The notes: generated by a model from the sequence alone, not told the origin. Shown: positions 29,244 to 38,425, counted from the stretch's first letter. The stretch: DNA of 64,000 bases from Collinsella sp. AM18-10 (GCF_003471585.1 NZ_QRJO01000006.1:21241-85240), one strand, 5' to 3'. Made by a program: numbers and translations.

Positions 29244-29953
29244 ACGCAGATGCAATCTTTGATTTTGGCAAGCTTCTTCTCGCCGATTCCCGACACACGC
29301 ATCAGATCGTCAACCGAGGCAAAAGCACCGTTCTTTGTCCGTTCATCGATAATCGACTGGGCCATGGAGGGACCGATGCCCGAGAGCGTCTGTAGCTCTG
29401 CCGCGCTTGCCGTATTGATATTTACTAGGCCTGTTGCGCCACTCACGCCCGATGATGCGGAAGCCCCACCATCAACACCGGCTTCCGCAATGGACGCCTG
29501 CTGCTCCCCTACCGTTGGAACGTGAATCTTCTGTCCATCGACGACCCTAGATGCCCGATTGAGCCCCGTAACGTCTGCCTCGGGCGCAAGCCCGCCGGCG
29601 GCATCAATCGCCTGAGCCACCCGCGCACCGTCCTTGAGACGATATACCCCGGGCGACACAACGGCGCCATCGACATCGACATAGACCTCTGCCGCGGCAG
29701 AAGCCTTAGTCGAAGAACCTTCGGATGTCTTTCCGCTCGAGGCATCACCGGATCCCGGCTCCACCAACGAGCCCGAACCGTCGGTGCGCTCAAACGACAC
29801 GCCACCGGCACCGCCGCCAAGGTTCGCCATCGCCAGTCCACTCGCCATCGCAATGACGACCAGTATCGCCATCACCACTGCCTTATGACCGAACAGCTTG
29901 TCCGCCAAGCGGTCCATCCGTTTGACTCGTTCGTGTTGTTCGCGCTGCGCCAT
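29240..29953 (-). CDS. comEA: ComEA DNA receptor
   Basis: ComEA is the membrane-anchored double-stranded DNA receptor that feeds ComEC. The 237-residue protein has a short cytoplasmic head, a membrane helix at about 25-47 (AVVMAILVVIAMASGLAMA), a Gly/Ser-rich spacer, an SLBB domain (about 88-150), and a C-terminal tandem helix-hairpin-helix (LVNINTASAAELQTLSGIG ... VSGIGEKKLAKI). The start at 29953 has GGGAGG seven bases upstream. Two 11-bp-phased TTTGGT repeats lie about 80 bp upstream. Confidence 0.95.
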   Translation of the reverse strand: MAQREQHERVKRMDRLADKLFGHKAVVMAILVVIAMASGLAMANLGGGAGGVSFERTDGSGSLVEPGSGDASSGKTSEGSSTKASAAAEVYVDVDGAVVSPGVYRLKDGARVAQAIDAAGGLAPEADVTGLNRASRVVDGQKIHVPTVGEQQASIAEAGVDGGASASSGVSGATGLVNINTASAAELQTLSGIGPSMAQSIIDERTKNGAFASVDDLMRVSGIGEKKLAKIKDCICV

Positions 29954-30031
29954 AGCAAAACCTCCCAACACCATCGTGTCAGAAAAAGAGTCTTGCAACA
30001 GCCATGCTTCAAAAACGGTTATCGCGGTCAA

Positions 30032-30048
30032 ACCAAAAGCCGACCAAA
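30032..30048 (-). promoter_or_regulatory. Two 11-bp-phased TTTGGT repeats upstream of comEA
   Basis: On the minus strand the two cores lie at 30043-30048 and 30032-30037, exactly 11 bp apart, with the pattern TTTGGTCGGC then TTTGGTTTG. The last core is 79 bp from the comEA ATG. It matches the yraN and recA arrays in core, phase and flanking letters. Confidence 0.6.
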
Positions 30049-30126
30049 ACCTTGCACAAATCTGTCCATTTATTCAGGCACACGTCAGCAAATGGACACT
30101 TAGCCGCAAAATGCCCAGATAGCAAA

Positions 30127-30156
30127 AGACCGACGATGCAGACGCATCGTCGGTCT
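30127..30156 (-). terminator. Intrinsic terminator of the mihF-gmk-rpoZ-thiI operon
   Basis: A perfect 13-bp stem (agaccgacgatgc / gcatcgtcggtct) with a 4-nt loop is followed by TTTT on the minus strand, 11 bp past the thiI stop. Confidence 0.85.
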
Positions 30157-30166
30157 ATACACAAAT

Positions 30167-31411
30167 TTACTCGTGATCTTGGTAAATCTCACGCGGAGCA
30201 AGCTCCGAATGTTTGCGTTTTAAGGTCTTAGGGGCCTTATACGTGTTGCTCTCGAAGTCGATGTACTCGGTCTGCTTGAGCAGGCGCTCGATCATCTCCT
30301 CGTGATCGAACAACTCCCAGGCCTCATGCACAGCATCGAGTTTAGCGTGCGTCTCGGGACGGCGCGGCATAAATAGCGTGCAGCAGTCGGGAGCGGCCTC
30401 AGTCGAAATATCGAACGTACCGATCTCCTCGGCGCGCGCGATGATCTCCTGCTTGTCCGAACCGATGAGCGGACGGAACACGGGAATCTTCACGGCCTCG
30501 TTGACGGCCATGATGTTCTCAAGCGTTTGGGAGGCAACCTGCCCAAGCGATTCGCCCGTAACGATGGCCTTGGCGCCCTCGATGTGTGCAATGCGCTCGG
30601 CAACCGAATACATAATGCGGCGATACATGATCACGCGAAGATTGCTGGGACAGGTGACCGAAATCTCACGCTGACAGTCGCCAAACGGCACCACGTATAG
30701 GCGGCCGATCTGGACACCCGGCTCAAGCGCACGGATGATGTCCTGCACCAAATACTCGCTCGTATCGGGCGTCTGCGGACGACCAGAGAAATGTACCGGC
30801 ACGCACACCGCGCCGCGACGCGCGAGCATCCAGGTCGCCACCGGAGAATCGATACCCGACGACAAAAGCGTCACGACCTTGCCGGCAGAACCCACCGGCA
30901 GACCGCCCACGCCGCGCTCGGAGCGCGCGTACACATAAACGCTACCCTGGACCACCAGTACGTGCACCATCGCGTCGGGGTCGTGCATTTGAACCTTTTT
31001 ATCGGGGAAGGCCTCACACAACACCTCGCCCACCTGACGATTGATGTCAATCGAGGTGAGCTCATAGTCGGTATTGGAGCGCTTAGCGTGCACCTTAAAC
31101 GAATCGAAGGAACCAAACTCGCGCAGCGCCTTCACGGCGGCGGCACAGTACTCCTGAGGGTCCCGATTGGTGTGATACGCCAAAGACACGCGAGCAACGC
31201 CGGGAACGGTGCGAATGACACGCGCCGCCTCGTCGGCCTGATGCTCGTTAAAGGTCACGAGGATATAACCGGAAATTCGAGACACGGCATTCACGGAAAA
31301 GGCGGCCAAGGCCGCCTTGATGTTATCCATGAGGATATGCTCAAAATGTGCGCGGTTCTTACCCTTCAGTCCAACCTCGTGATAGTGGACCAGGCAGACG
31401 CGAGCCGCCAT
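30167..31411 (-). CDS. thiI: tRNA 4-thiouridine synthetase ThiI
   Basis: ThiI adenylates U8 of tRNA for sulfur transfer and also supports thiazole synthesis in thiamine formation. The 414-residue protein has N-terminal ferredoxin-like and THUMP regions and the PP-loop VTLLSSGIDSPVATWML near residue 185. It lacks the C-terminal rhodanese domain found in E. coli ThiI, as in most Gram-positives. The ATG directly follows the rpoZ stop (TAAATG), so translation probably depends on coupling. Confidence 0.95.
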   Translation of the reverse strand: MAARVCLVHYHEVGLKGKNRAHFEHILMDNIKAALAAFSVNAVSRISGYILVTFNEHQADEAARVIRTVPGVARVSLAYHTNRDPQEYCAAAVKALREFGSFDSFKVHAKRSNTDYELTSIDINRQVGEVLCEAFPDKKVQMHDPDAMVHVLVVQGSVYVYARSERGVGGLPVGSAGKVVTLLSSGIDSPVATWMLARRGAVCVPVHFSGRPQTPDTSEYLVQDIIRALEPGVQIGRLYVVPFGDCQREISVTCPSNLRVIMYRRIMYSVAERIAHIEGAKAIVTGESLGQVASQTLENIMAVNEAVKIPVFRPLIGSDKQEIIARAEEIGTFDISTEAAPDCCTLFMPRRPETHAKLDAVHEAWELFDHEEMIERLLKQTEYIDFESNTYKAPKTLKRKHSELAPREIYQDHE

Positions 31412-31693
31412 TTAGGCTTCAGCAACCTTGTGGCCGAGCGCATTCTCGTAACGGGCCTCGTCGTAAGAGATGTCGCCGTCGACAATCTCGTCCATAGCCA
31501 TCGAGATGGTATCGGCACCGGAAAGCCCGATGGTGATGTCATCGACATCCTGGACGGCAAGCACGCGGTTGTGCTGGCCACGCAGCATGCTATTGATGTC
31601 GCAGGCGCGCTTGGAGGCAAGCGAAGCGAGCAGGAAGCGGTTGTGATCGGTCTTCTCCAGAAGATCGTCAATGCAAGGCTTTACAACGGACAC
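31412..31693 (-). CDS. rpoZ: DNA-directed RNA polymerase subunit omega
   Basis: Omega helps assemble RNA polymerase. The 93-residue product shows the family pattern IDDLLEKTDHNRFLLASLASKRACDIN near the N-terminus. The start is GTG at 31693 with GAGG about four bases upstream. It sits directly after gmk, the conserved gmk-rpoZ pair, and is followed without a gap by thiI. Confidence 0.94.
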   Translation of the reverse strand: MSVVKPCIDDLLEKTDHNRFLLASLASKRACDINSMLRGQHNRVLAVQDVDDITIGLSGADTISMAMDEIVDGDISYDEARYENALGHKVAEA

Positions 31694-31698
31694 GGACC

Positions 31699-32268
31699 TC
31701 AGATCCTTTCATGCATATCGAGAACGCGAACGAGCTCATCGGTCGCGCGGTCGAGATCGTCATTAACCACGACGTCGTCGTAGCGGTCGGCAAGGGCAAG
31801 CTCATCGGCGGCGTTTGCCATACGCAGCTCAATCGTCTCGGGCGTCTCGGTACCGCGACCGACTAGACGCTCGCGGAGCACCTCAAGCGAAGGCGGCTTG
31901 ATAAAAATCAGCACGGCCTCGGGAAAACGCTCCTTCACCTGCAGGGCGCCCTGGACATCGATCTCCAAGATCAGGGACGAGCCAGAGGCGAGCTTGGATG
32001 TGACCTCGCTCACCAACGTGCCGTAGCAGTTACCGTGGACCTCGGCCCACTCAACAAACTCACCGTTTGCCACGCGGCGGTCGAACTCCTCGCGCGTCAG
32101 AAAAAAGTAGTTGACGCCGTCGACCTCACCTTTGCGTGGTGCTCGCGTGGTAGCCGAAACCGTCAGGCCGAGGTTCGAGCGGAGCTCGCGCACACGAGTG
32201 ACGAGCGTGCCCTTGCCCGCGCCTGACGGTCCAGAAATCACAAAGAGCTTGGAATCCTGAGCGCTCAC
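31699..32268 (-). CDS. gmk: Guanylate kinase
   Basis: Gmk phosphorylates GMP to GDP. The 189-residue protein has the P-loop ISGPSGAGKGTL at residues 11-22 and the GMP-binding stretch SATTRAPRKGEVDGVNYFF. The GTG start immediately follows the mihF stop (TAAGTG) and no strong ribosome site is seen, so it is probably coupled to mihF. The mihF-gmk-rpoZ order is characteristic of Actinobacteria. Confidence 0.96.
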   Translation of the reverse strand: MSAQDSKLFVISGPSGAGKGTLVTRVRELRSNLGLTVSATTRAPRKGEVDGVNYFFLTREEFDRRVANGEFVEWAEVHGNCYGTLVSEVTSKLASGSSLILEIDVQGALQVKERFPEAVLIFIKPPSLEVLRERLVGRGTETPETIELRMANAADELALADRYDDVVVNDDLDRATDELVRVLDMHERI

Positions 32269-32577
32269 TTATTTGGTCAGCTGCTCGAGGAGCTGCTCGC
32301 GCTGACGGACGCCGAGGCCCTGGACGCGACGGGTAGCGGAGATACCGAGCTCCTCCATGATCTTGGCGGCCTTGGCCTTGCCATAACCGGGGAGAGACTC
32401 GATGAGGGTGGAAACCTTCATGCGGGAAGCGATGGGGTCATCGGAGTTGAGCACAGACTCGAGGGACTTCTCGCCCTTCTTGATCTGCTCGCGAAGCTCA
32501 GCGCGGGCGTGACGTGCGGCAGCAGCCTTCTCAAGAGCCTGCTTGCGCTGCTCGTCGGTAAGCTGAGGGAGTGCCAT
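32269..32577 (-). CDS. mihF: Integration host factor, actinobacterial type
   Basis: MihF is a small nucleoid-associated protein with an S13-like helix-two-turn-helix fold; it is unrelated to HU/IHF and is typically essential in Actinobacteria. The 102-residue product (ALPQLTDEQRKQALEKAAAA ... LPGYGKAKAAKIMEELGI) matches the family. ATG at 32577 has GGAGG five bases upstream. It heads the mihF-gmk-rpoZ-thiI operon behind a good promoter that carries a repeated CCTGCGA motif. Confidence 0.95.
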   Translation of the reverse strand: MALPQLTDEQRKQALEKAAAARHARAELREQIKKGEKSLESVLNSDDPIASRMKVSTLIESLPGYGKAKAAKIMEELGISATRRVQGLGVRQREQLLEQLTK

Positions 32578-32666
32578 TCGAACCTCCAAATAGTTGGGTT
32601 ATATCTGATGCAGTAATTGACATTTTAGCACGTCAAACGCACTAAATGCCCAATCGACGGCTCCAT

Positions 32667-32695
32667 AGATTAGACGATACCTGCGAAAAGTGCAA
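32667..32695 (-). promoter_or_regulatory. Promoter of the mihF operon with a repeated motif in its spacer
   Basis: TTGCAC (32690-32695) and TAATCT (32667-32672) are exactly 17 bp apart on the minus strand. The spacer contains TTTTCGCAGGTA, whose inverse recurs at 32753-32764. A third copy of the CCTGCGA core is at 32724-32730. Confidence 0.7.
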
Positions 32696-32715
32696 TATAC
32701 GGAGGTCAAAGTTAA

Positions 32716-32771
32716 GCCCCTGACCTGCGATTCCACACAAAGGGTAGGAAAGTTTTCGCAGGTACAGGGGC
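32716..32771. repeat. Inverted repeat between pyrF and mihF
   Basis: gcccctgacctgcga (32716-32730) pairs with tcgcaggtacaggggc (32756-32771) over 15 bp with one bulge, enclosing a 25-nt loop. On the minus strand it follows the pyrF stop by about 47 bp and could cap the pyr transcript, but no T-run follows. It shares CCTGCGA with the mihF promoter spacer, so alternative pairings exist. Confidence 0.6.
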
Positions 32772-32817
32772 AAATTTGTGCTAATGGAACCCAAAAGTGG
32801 TGACTTAGGGGAATCTT

Positions 32818-33534
32818 TTACGCGACGTTTTCGACCAGCTCGGCGACGATGGCGTCAAAGGCGGCAACCGGATCGTCGGCACCGGTGATGGGACGGCCCA
32901 CCACAATGTGGCTTGCGCCACGCTCGATAGCCTGGGAAGGCGTCGCCACACGAGACTGGTCACCAAGAGCGGCACCCACCGGACGCACACCCGGAGTCAC
33001 GATCAGGGCATCGGGACCCAGCAGCTCACGCATGTCGTGAGCCTCCATCGGCGAGCACACGATGCCATCGATGCCGTTGGCCTGAGCGAGCTTTGCCAGG
33101 CGGGCGGCCTCCTCGGCCACGGGCGACTCGACACCGATCTCGGTCAGCGCATCCTGGTTCATGCTCGTGAGCACGGTGATGGCAACAAGTTTGGCACAGT
33201 CCTCACGCGCCTCCTCGGCACCCTCGCGACACGCGGCGAGCATAGCGCCCGAACCCAAGCCGTGAACCGAAAGCAGGTCGGCACCGGCAAGCGAGGCCGA
33301 ACGGGCGGCACCGCGAACCTGATGCGGAATATCATGGAACTTAAGGTCAAGGAAGACCTTAAAGCCCAGGTCCTTAAAGGTCTTGACGATCTCGGGGCCC
33401 TCAGCGTAATAGAGCGTCATGCCAACTTTGAGCCAAGCCGCATGACCAGAAAGCTCGTGGGCGAGCTCGAGCGCACGCTCACGGTCGCAGTCGAGGGCGA
33501 CGATAACGCGGTCGCGGGCATCATTCTCTAGCAT
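32818..33534 (-). CDS. pyrF: Orotidine 5'-phosphate decarboxylase
   Basis: PyrF converts OMP to UMP, the last step of de novo pyrimidine synthesis. The 238-residue protein has the catalytic motif FLDLKFHDIPHQV near residue 62 and a C-terminal phosphate-binding region (TPGVRPVGAALGDQSRVATP). The ATG at 33534 overlaps the pyrD stop by 7 bp; a longer open frame upstream has no homology. It is the last gene of the pyr operon. Confidence 0.96.
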   Translation of the reverse strand: MLENDARDRVIVALDCDRERALELAHELSGHAAWLKVGMTLYYAEGPEIVKTFKDLGFKVFLDLKFHDIPHQVRGAARSASLAGADLLSVHGLGSGAMLAACREGAEEAREDCAKLVAITVLTSMNQDALTEIGVESPVAEEAARLAKLAQANGIDGIVCSPMEAHDMRELLGPDALIVTPGVRPVGAALGDQSRVATPSQAIERGASHIVVGRPITGADDPVAAFDAIVAELVENVA

Positions 33535-34451
33535 TCGAAAGCACCTACCAGCTCGTTGATATCCTTCACGCCCTGGGACTCTGCCCAAGCCTCGAGCTCG
33601 CGCGCGATCTTGATCGAGGCGCACGGATCGACAAAGTTGGCCATACCGACCGACACGCAGGTGGCGCCGGCCAGGATAAACTCGGCCGCATCCTCGCCGG
33701 TCATGACGCCGCCGACACCGTTGATGGGGATATCGACCGCCTGGGCAACCTCCCAGACCATGCGCACGGCGATGTGGTGGCACAGCGGGCCCGAAAGGCC
33801 GCCCTTGGGCTTGGCCACGCGGGACTTGCGGGTATGAACGTCGATGGCCATGCCCTGGATGGAGTTGATGACCGAAAGGCCGTCGGCGCCGGCGGCCTCG
33901 AGAGCCTTGGCAATCTCGGCAACGTTGACCGGAGCCATCTTTACGAACAGCGGCTTATCGGTCACCTTGCGGCAGGCAGCCATAACGGAAGAGGCGCCCT
34001 CGGGCGTTGATCCCATGGCGGCACCGCCGGCGGCAATATTAGGGCAGCTCACGTTGATCTCGTAGCCGGCAGCCCAGGGGCACAGCTCGACATACATCTC
34101 GAGTGCGCGGACAAACTCGTCAACGGAGTGGCCGGCAACCTGACAGATGACCTGGCAGCCGTCCTTGGACAGCTGTTCGAGCCAAGGACCGGACTCACGG
34201 GCAAAGGCGGCCACACCGGGGTTCTGAAGGCCCACGGAGTTGATCATGCCGCCCGGGATCTCGGCCATGCGAGGCGCGGGATTGCCGGGCCAGGGCTCGG
34301 CAGCGCAACCCTTGGTGGTGATGGCGCCCAGCTGGGAAACATCAAAGAAGTTCTGGAACTGCCAACCGTAGCCAAAGGTACCGGCTGCGGTGTTGATGGG
34401 GTTCTGCATCTTGACGCCGCCGAAATCGACGGCCATGTTCACGGTACCCAC
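33528..34451 (-). CDS. pyrD: Dihydroorotate dehydrogenase, catalytic subunit (class 1B)
   Basis: PyrD oxidises dihydroorotate to orotate and, as class 1B, passes electrons through PyrK to NAD. The roughly 307-residue protein has AGTFGYGWQF near the N-terminus, YEINVSCPNI with the class-1 catalytic cysteine, and the FMN motif INGVGGVMTGEDAAEFI. The start is GTG at 34451, overlapping the pyrK stop (TAGTG) with AAGGTGGTGG upstream; GTG at 34442 and ATG at 34436 are alternatives. Further upstream extension has no homology. Confidence 0.93.
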   Translation of the reverse strand: MGTVNMAVDFGGVKMQNPINTAAGTFGYGWQFQNFFDVSQLGAITTKGCAAEPWPGNPAPRMAEIPGGMINSVGLQNPGVAAFARESGPWLEQLSKDGCQVICQVAGHSVDEFVRALEMYVELCPWAAGYEINVSCPNIAAGGAAMGSTPEGASSVMAACRKVTDKPLFVKMAPVNVAEIAKALEAAGADGLSVINSIQGMAIDVHTRKSRVAKPKGGLSGPLCHHIAVRMVWEVAQAVDIPINGVGGVMTGEDAAEFILAGATCVSVGMANFVDPCASIKIARELEAWAESQGVKDINELVGAFEC

Positions 34452-35242
34452 TAGAAGACCACCACCTTGGAAGCATCGAACACGGGGCCGCACATGCAGG
34501 CGCCCTTCATACCGTCGACCGTCTCGACATTGCAGGTGTTGCAGGCGCCAAAGCCACAGCTCATCATGCGCTCGAGCGACACCTCGCAGTACGCACCGGC
34601 CTCGGCGGCTGCGGCGGCGACCTTCTTCATCATGACGGCGGGACCGCAGCTGGCCACGTAGTCGTAGCCGCCCTCGCCAAGCAGCTCGGCGGCAGGATCG
34701 GTGCAAAAACCGTGCGTGCCCAGTGAGCCGTCGTCGGTGCACACGTTAACCGTGGCGCCCAGCGCACGGAACTCATCGACACCCACGACTTTGGAAGCGG
34801 TGCCAAAGCCCAGGCACACGTCCACATCAACACCCTGCTCGGCAAGCATGCCGGCAAGACACAGCACAGGCGGAACGCCGATGCCACCGGCGACGAGCAG
34901 TGCCTTCCTGGTGCCCTCGGGTACCATCCAGCCACGGCCACCGGGGCCCAACAGGTTAGAGGTGGAGCCAGGGCCCATCTGGGACAAACGGCGGGTATCG
35001 TCGCCCACGGCGGCGTACCACAGCTCGACGGTGCCGGCCTCGGCGTCGGCGCGGTAGAAACTCAAGGGCACACGAAGCAGAGAAGACGCATCGCCGGGGA
35101 CGGCGATGTTCACAAACTGACCGGGCTTGAGCGCACTTGCAAGCTTGGGGGCCGAGATGACGAGCGAGAAGATGCCGTCGGCGATCTCCCGGTTCGAGAC
35201 GACCTCGAAGTCGTGCATGCGTGCAGTGGAAGGTGTGGGCAT
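34451..35242 (-). CDS. pyrK: Dihydroorotate dehydrogenase electron transfer subunit PyrK
   Basis: PyrK is the FAD- and [2Fe-2S]-containing partner of PyrD. The 263-residue protein has a ferredoxin-reductase-like FAD domain (PLSFYRADAEAGTVELWYA), an NAD-binding region (LLVAGGIGVPPVLCLA), and a C-terminal cysteine cluster CGFGACNTCNV ... CMCGPVF for the iron-sulfur centre. ATG at 35242 has GGAG five bases upstream. It follows pyrC after a possible terminator. Confidence 0.94.
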   Translation of the reverse strand: MPTPSTARMHDFEVVSNREIADGIFSLVISAPKLASALKPGQFVNIAVPGDASSLLRVPLSFYRADAEAGTVELWYAAVGDDTRRLSQMGPGSTSNLLGPGGRGWMVPEGTRKALLVAGGIGVPPVLCLAGMLAEQGVDVDVCLGFGTASKVVGVDEFRALGATVNVCTDDGSLGTHGFCTDPAAELLGEGGYDYVASCGPAVMMKKVAAAAAEAGAYCEVSLERMMSCGFGACNTCNVETVDGMKGACMCGPVFDASKVVVF

Positions 35243-35289
35243 AGACGCTCCAATCCCCCATGCGGTTGCATGGTCTAAACGAACAGAAA

Positions 35290-35314
35290 GCGCGGCACCG
35301 CAAGGGCGCCGCGC
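35290..35314 (-). terminator. Possible internal terminator between pyrC and pyrK
   Basis: A 10-bp stem (gcgcggcacc / ggcgccgcgc, one wobble) with a 5-nt loop is followed by TTTCTGTT on the minus strand. The T-run is poor, so it may only reduce pyrKDF expression relative to pyrRBC. Confidence 0.45.
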
Positions 35315-35334
35315 ACAAAAGCGATAAGGCTATG

Positions 35335-36624
35335 CTAGCAGATGCAGCCGTCGGCGAGCGTCTGCTTGCCACCGACAAATACATCGGTGGCACGACCGGT
35401 GAGCGTGCGGCCGGCAAAACCGGAGTTCTCGGCGCGCGACTCGTAACCGTCCTCGCCAACCGTCCAGGTTGCGGAGGGGTCGAACACGGTCAGGTCGGCG
35501 ACAGAGCCCGCCTTGACCTGAACCTGATCGAGGCCCAGAATCTCACGCGGCTTGATGGCCATGAGCTCGACCATGCGGCTCACGCTCATCTTGCCCGTGT
35601 TGACCAGCTCAGTGAGCACGAGCGACAGCGAAGTCTCGAGGCCAATCATTCCAAAGGGCGCGAGCTCGAACTCGCGGGCCTTCTCCCACGGGGTGTGGGG
35701 AGCGTGGTCGGTAACGATAGCGTCGACGGTACCGTCGATAACACCCTGACGGATGGCCTCGGCATCCTCGTCGGTGCGCAGCGGCGGATTGACCTTGAGC
35801 GAGGTGTTGTAGGTCTCGTCCAGGTCGTTCTCGGTCAGGAACATGTGGTGCGGGGTGGCCTCGCAGGTCACCTGGACACCGGCAGCCTTACCGGCACGCA
35901 CGAGCTCCAGGCCATGAGCGGTGGAGATGTGCTGGATGTGCAGCTTGGCACCGGTCAGCTTGGCAATCTCGATGTCGCGGGCAATCTGAAGCTCCTCGCC
36001 GGCGGCCGGCCAACCCTCGAGGGCCAGACGGGTCGAGACCTTGCCCTCGTTGATCTGGCCGTGACCGACCAGGTCCTCGTCCTGGCAGTGGCTCATAAAG
36101 ACCTTGCCGAACATCTTGCCGTAGTCCATGCAGCGACGGAGCATGCCCGCACCCTGCACGCCGCGACCGTCATCGGTGAAGGCGACGGCGCCGTGGGCGA
36201 CCATATCGCCCATCTCGGACATAGCCTCGCCCTTAAGGCCGCGAGTCATAGCACCAGAAGGATAGACGCGGCAGTGGCCGACCTCGGCAGCGCGGGACTT
36301 GACGAACTCAACGACGGTTCCGTTATCGGTAACGGGGTCGGTGTTGGGCATGGCGCACACGCCGGTGAAGCCGCCCTTGGCAGCAGCGCGGGTGCCGCTC
36401 TCGATGTCCTCTTTGACCTCGTAGCCAGGCTCGCGAAGGTGAACGTGCATATCCACCAGGCCGGGGACGAGGTACTTGCCGGAAAGGTCGCGGACCTCGG
36501 CTCCCTCGACGGCGAGATTCTCGCCGACCTCGGCGATCTTATCGCCGTCAATCAGGACGTCAACGACACCGTCAAGCTCGACGGACGGGTCGACGACGTG
36601 GGCATTCTTAAGAAGCAAGGCCAT
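35335..36624 (-). CDS. pyrC: Dihydroorotase
   Basis: PyrC cyclises carbamoyl aspartate to dihydroorotate. The 429-residue protein is a class I dihydroorotase with the zinc motif DMHVHLREPG near residue 57, the second-metal region TSHCQDEDL, and TDHAPHTPWEK with a catalytic aspartate. The start MALLLKNAH at 36624 was preferred over an upstream frame because GGAGG lies eight bases before it. It overlaps the end of pyrB by 17 bp. Confidence 0.95.
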   Translation of the reverse strand: MALLLKNAHVVDPSVELDGVVDVLIDGDKIAEVGENLAVEGAEVRDLSGKYLVPGLVDMHVHLREPGYEVKEDIESGTRAAAKGGFTGVCAMPNTDPVTDNGTVVEFVKSRAAEVGHCRVYPSGAMTRGLKGEAMSEMGDMVAHGAVAFTDDGRGVQGAGMLRRCMDYGKMFGKVFMSHCQDEDLVGHGQINEGKVSTRLALEGWPAAGEELQIARDIEIAKLTGAKLHIQHISTAHGLELVRAGKAAGVQVTCEATPHHMFLTENDLDETYNTSLKVNPPLRTDEDAEAIRQGVIDGTVDAIVTDHAPHTPWEKAREFELAPFGMIGLETSLSLVLTELVNTGKMSVSRMVELMAIKPREILGLDQVQVKAGSVADLTVFDPSATWTVGEDGYESRAENSGFAGRTLTGRATDVFVGGKQTLADGCIC

Positions 36625-37552
36625 TATCGGCACCTCCAAGCAGCAGATACAGGATAGCCATACGCACGCAAATACCGGCGTAGACCTGCTCCAGGATGAC
36701 GGAGCGTTGCGGGTGGTCGGCCATATAGGAGTCGAACTCGACGCCGCGGTTGATGGGGCCCGGATGGCAGATGATCGCGTCGGGCTTCATGAGCTTCTCA
36801 CGGTCCTTGGTCAGGCCGAAGAGCTTGTGGTACTCGCGAATGGTCGGGAACGGGGCACCCTCGAGGCGCTCCTGCTGTACGCGCAGCATGTAGACGACGT
36901 CCAGCTCGGGGAGTACCGAATCGAGGTCGCTCGTCACGTGGTCGCAGCCCAGAACCTCGGGCGCCGGCGGCAGCAGTGTGCCGGGGGCGACGGCGTAGGT
37001 CTCGCAGCCCATGATCTTCAACGCGGGGATCAGCGAGCCGCAAACACGGGAGTGGGCAATGTCGCCGACGACGGCGACCTTCAGACCGTGGAAGTCACCC
37101 TTGTGCTCCCAGATGGTGTACAGGTCGAGCAGGGCCTGCGTGGGGTGGTTGTGCTTACCGTCACCGGCGCAGATAACACTCGCGGGCGAGTTCTGCGTGA
37201 CGATGTAGGGAGCACCGGCATGCTTGTCGCGCACGACGATGCAATCGATCTTGTAGGCGTTGAGGGTCTCGACGGTATCGACGAGGCTCTCGCCCTTGAC
37301 CGTGGAGGTCGAGGAGCCGCCGAAGTTGAGGCTGTCGGCCGAAAGACGCTTCTCGGCGAGCTCGAAGGAGCTGCGGGTACGCGTCGAGGGCTCGTTGAAC
37401 ATGTTGACGATGGTCTTGCCCTTGAGCGTGGGGACCTTCTTGATGGCACGCTCGTTGACCTCGGAGAACGCCTTGGCGGTCTCGAGGATGAGCTTGATGT
37501 CCTCTTCGGAGTACTCGGTAATGTCGATCAGGTGCTTATGATTGAACGCCAC
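36608..37552 (-). CDS. pyrB: Aspartate carbamoyltransferase catalytic subunit
   Basis: PyrB condenses carbamoyl phosphate with aspartate. The product has the carbamoyl-phosphate motif EPSTRTRSSFE near residue 50 and the aspartate-binding end HPGPINRGVEFD. GTG at 37552 (MAFNHKHLIDI) was chosen because GGGAGG lies 11 nt upstream; the GTG at 37564 overlaps that site. No pyrI-like regulatory subunit gene adjoins it. It lies between pyrR and pyrC in the attenuated operon. Confidence 0.94.
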   Translation of the reverse strand: MAFNHKHLIDITEYSEEDIKLILETAKAFSEVNERAIKKVPTLKGKTIVNMFNEPSTRTRSSFELAEKRLSADSLNFGGSSTSTVKGESLVDTVETLNAYKIDCIVVRDKHAGAPYIVTQNSPASVICAGDGKHNHPTQALLDLYTIWEHKGDFHGLKVAVVGDIAHSRVCGSLIPALKIMGCETYAVAPGTLLPPAPEVLGCDHVTSDLDSVLPELDVVYMLRVQQERLEGAPFPTIREYHKLFGLTKDREKLMKPDAIICHPGPINRGVEFDSYMADHPQRSVILEQVYAGICVRMAILYLLLGGADNGLAS

Positions 37553-37556
37553 GGTA

Positions 37557-38153
<597 letters not shown>

Positions 38154-38161
38154 TCACATGT

Positions 38162-38280
38162 CTTGACTGCTGACGCAGTCAAAAAAAATAGATGCCCGAC
38201 CGCTCAAAGCGGAACCAGACACCCACAGGAAGTACTGCTCATTGACAGCTATGTAATTCCATGTGGGTATCTCGTACCCC
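38162..38280 (-). promoter_or_regulatory. PyrR-type transcription attenuator of the pyr operon
   Basis: In transcript order on the minus strand: a GGGTA-CGAGA-TACCC hairpin (38265-38279); a 10-bp pairing of GATACCCACA (38262-38271) with TGTGGGTGTC (38218-38227); and a stem-loop centred on CCGCT/AGCGG (about 38192-38221) followed by eight Ts (38181-38188). Each consecutive pair overlaps, so only alternate ones can form. This is the anti-antiterminator, antiterminator, terminator layout of Bacillus pyr leaders. A further palindrome (TTGACTGC-GTCA-GCAGTCAA, 38163-38182) precedes the pyrR ribosome site. Confidence 0.72.
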
Positions 38281-38396
38281 TTTAATGGTCAAGGGATAGT
38301 GTAGCCAACCTCGAGCTTAATTGCGAGCATAAATACAGAGCAATCCGTAAACGGGCGCAGGCGCTCCATAAACCTATATATATTTGTGGGACGAGC

Positions 38397-38425
38397 TTGA
38401 AAACGCACGCACGAGCTGGCATAAT
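38397..38425 (+). promoter_or_regulatory. Upstream promoter towards rpmB
   Basis: TTGAAA (38397-38402) and CATAAT (38420-38425) are exactly 17 bp apart. A transcript from here would have a leader of about 160 nt before rpmB. Confidence 0.6.
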
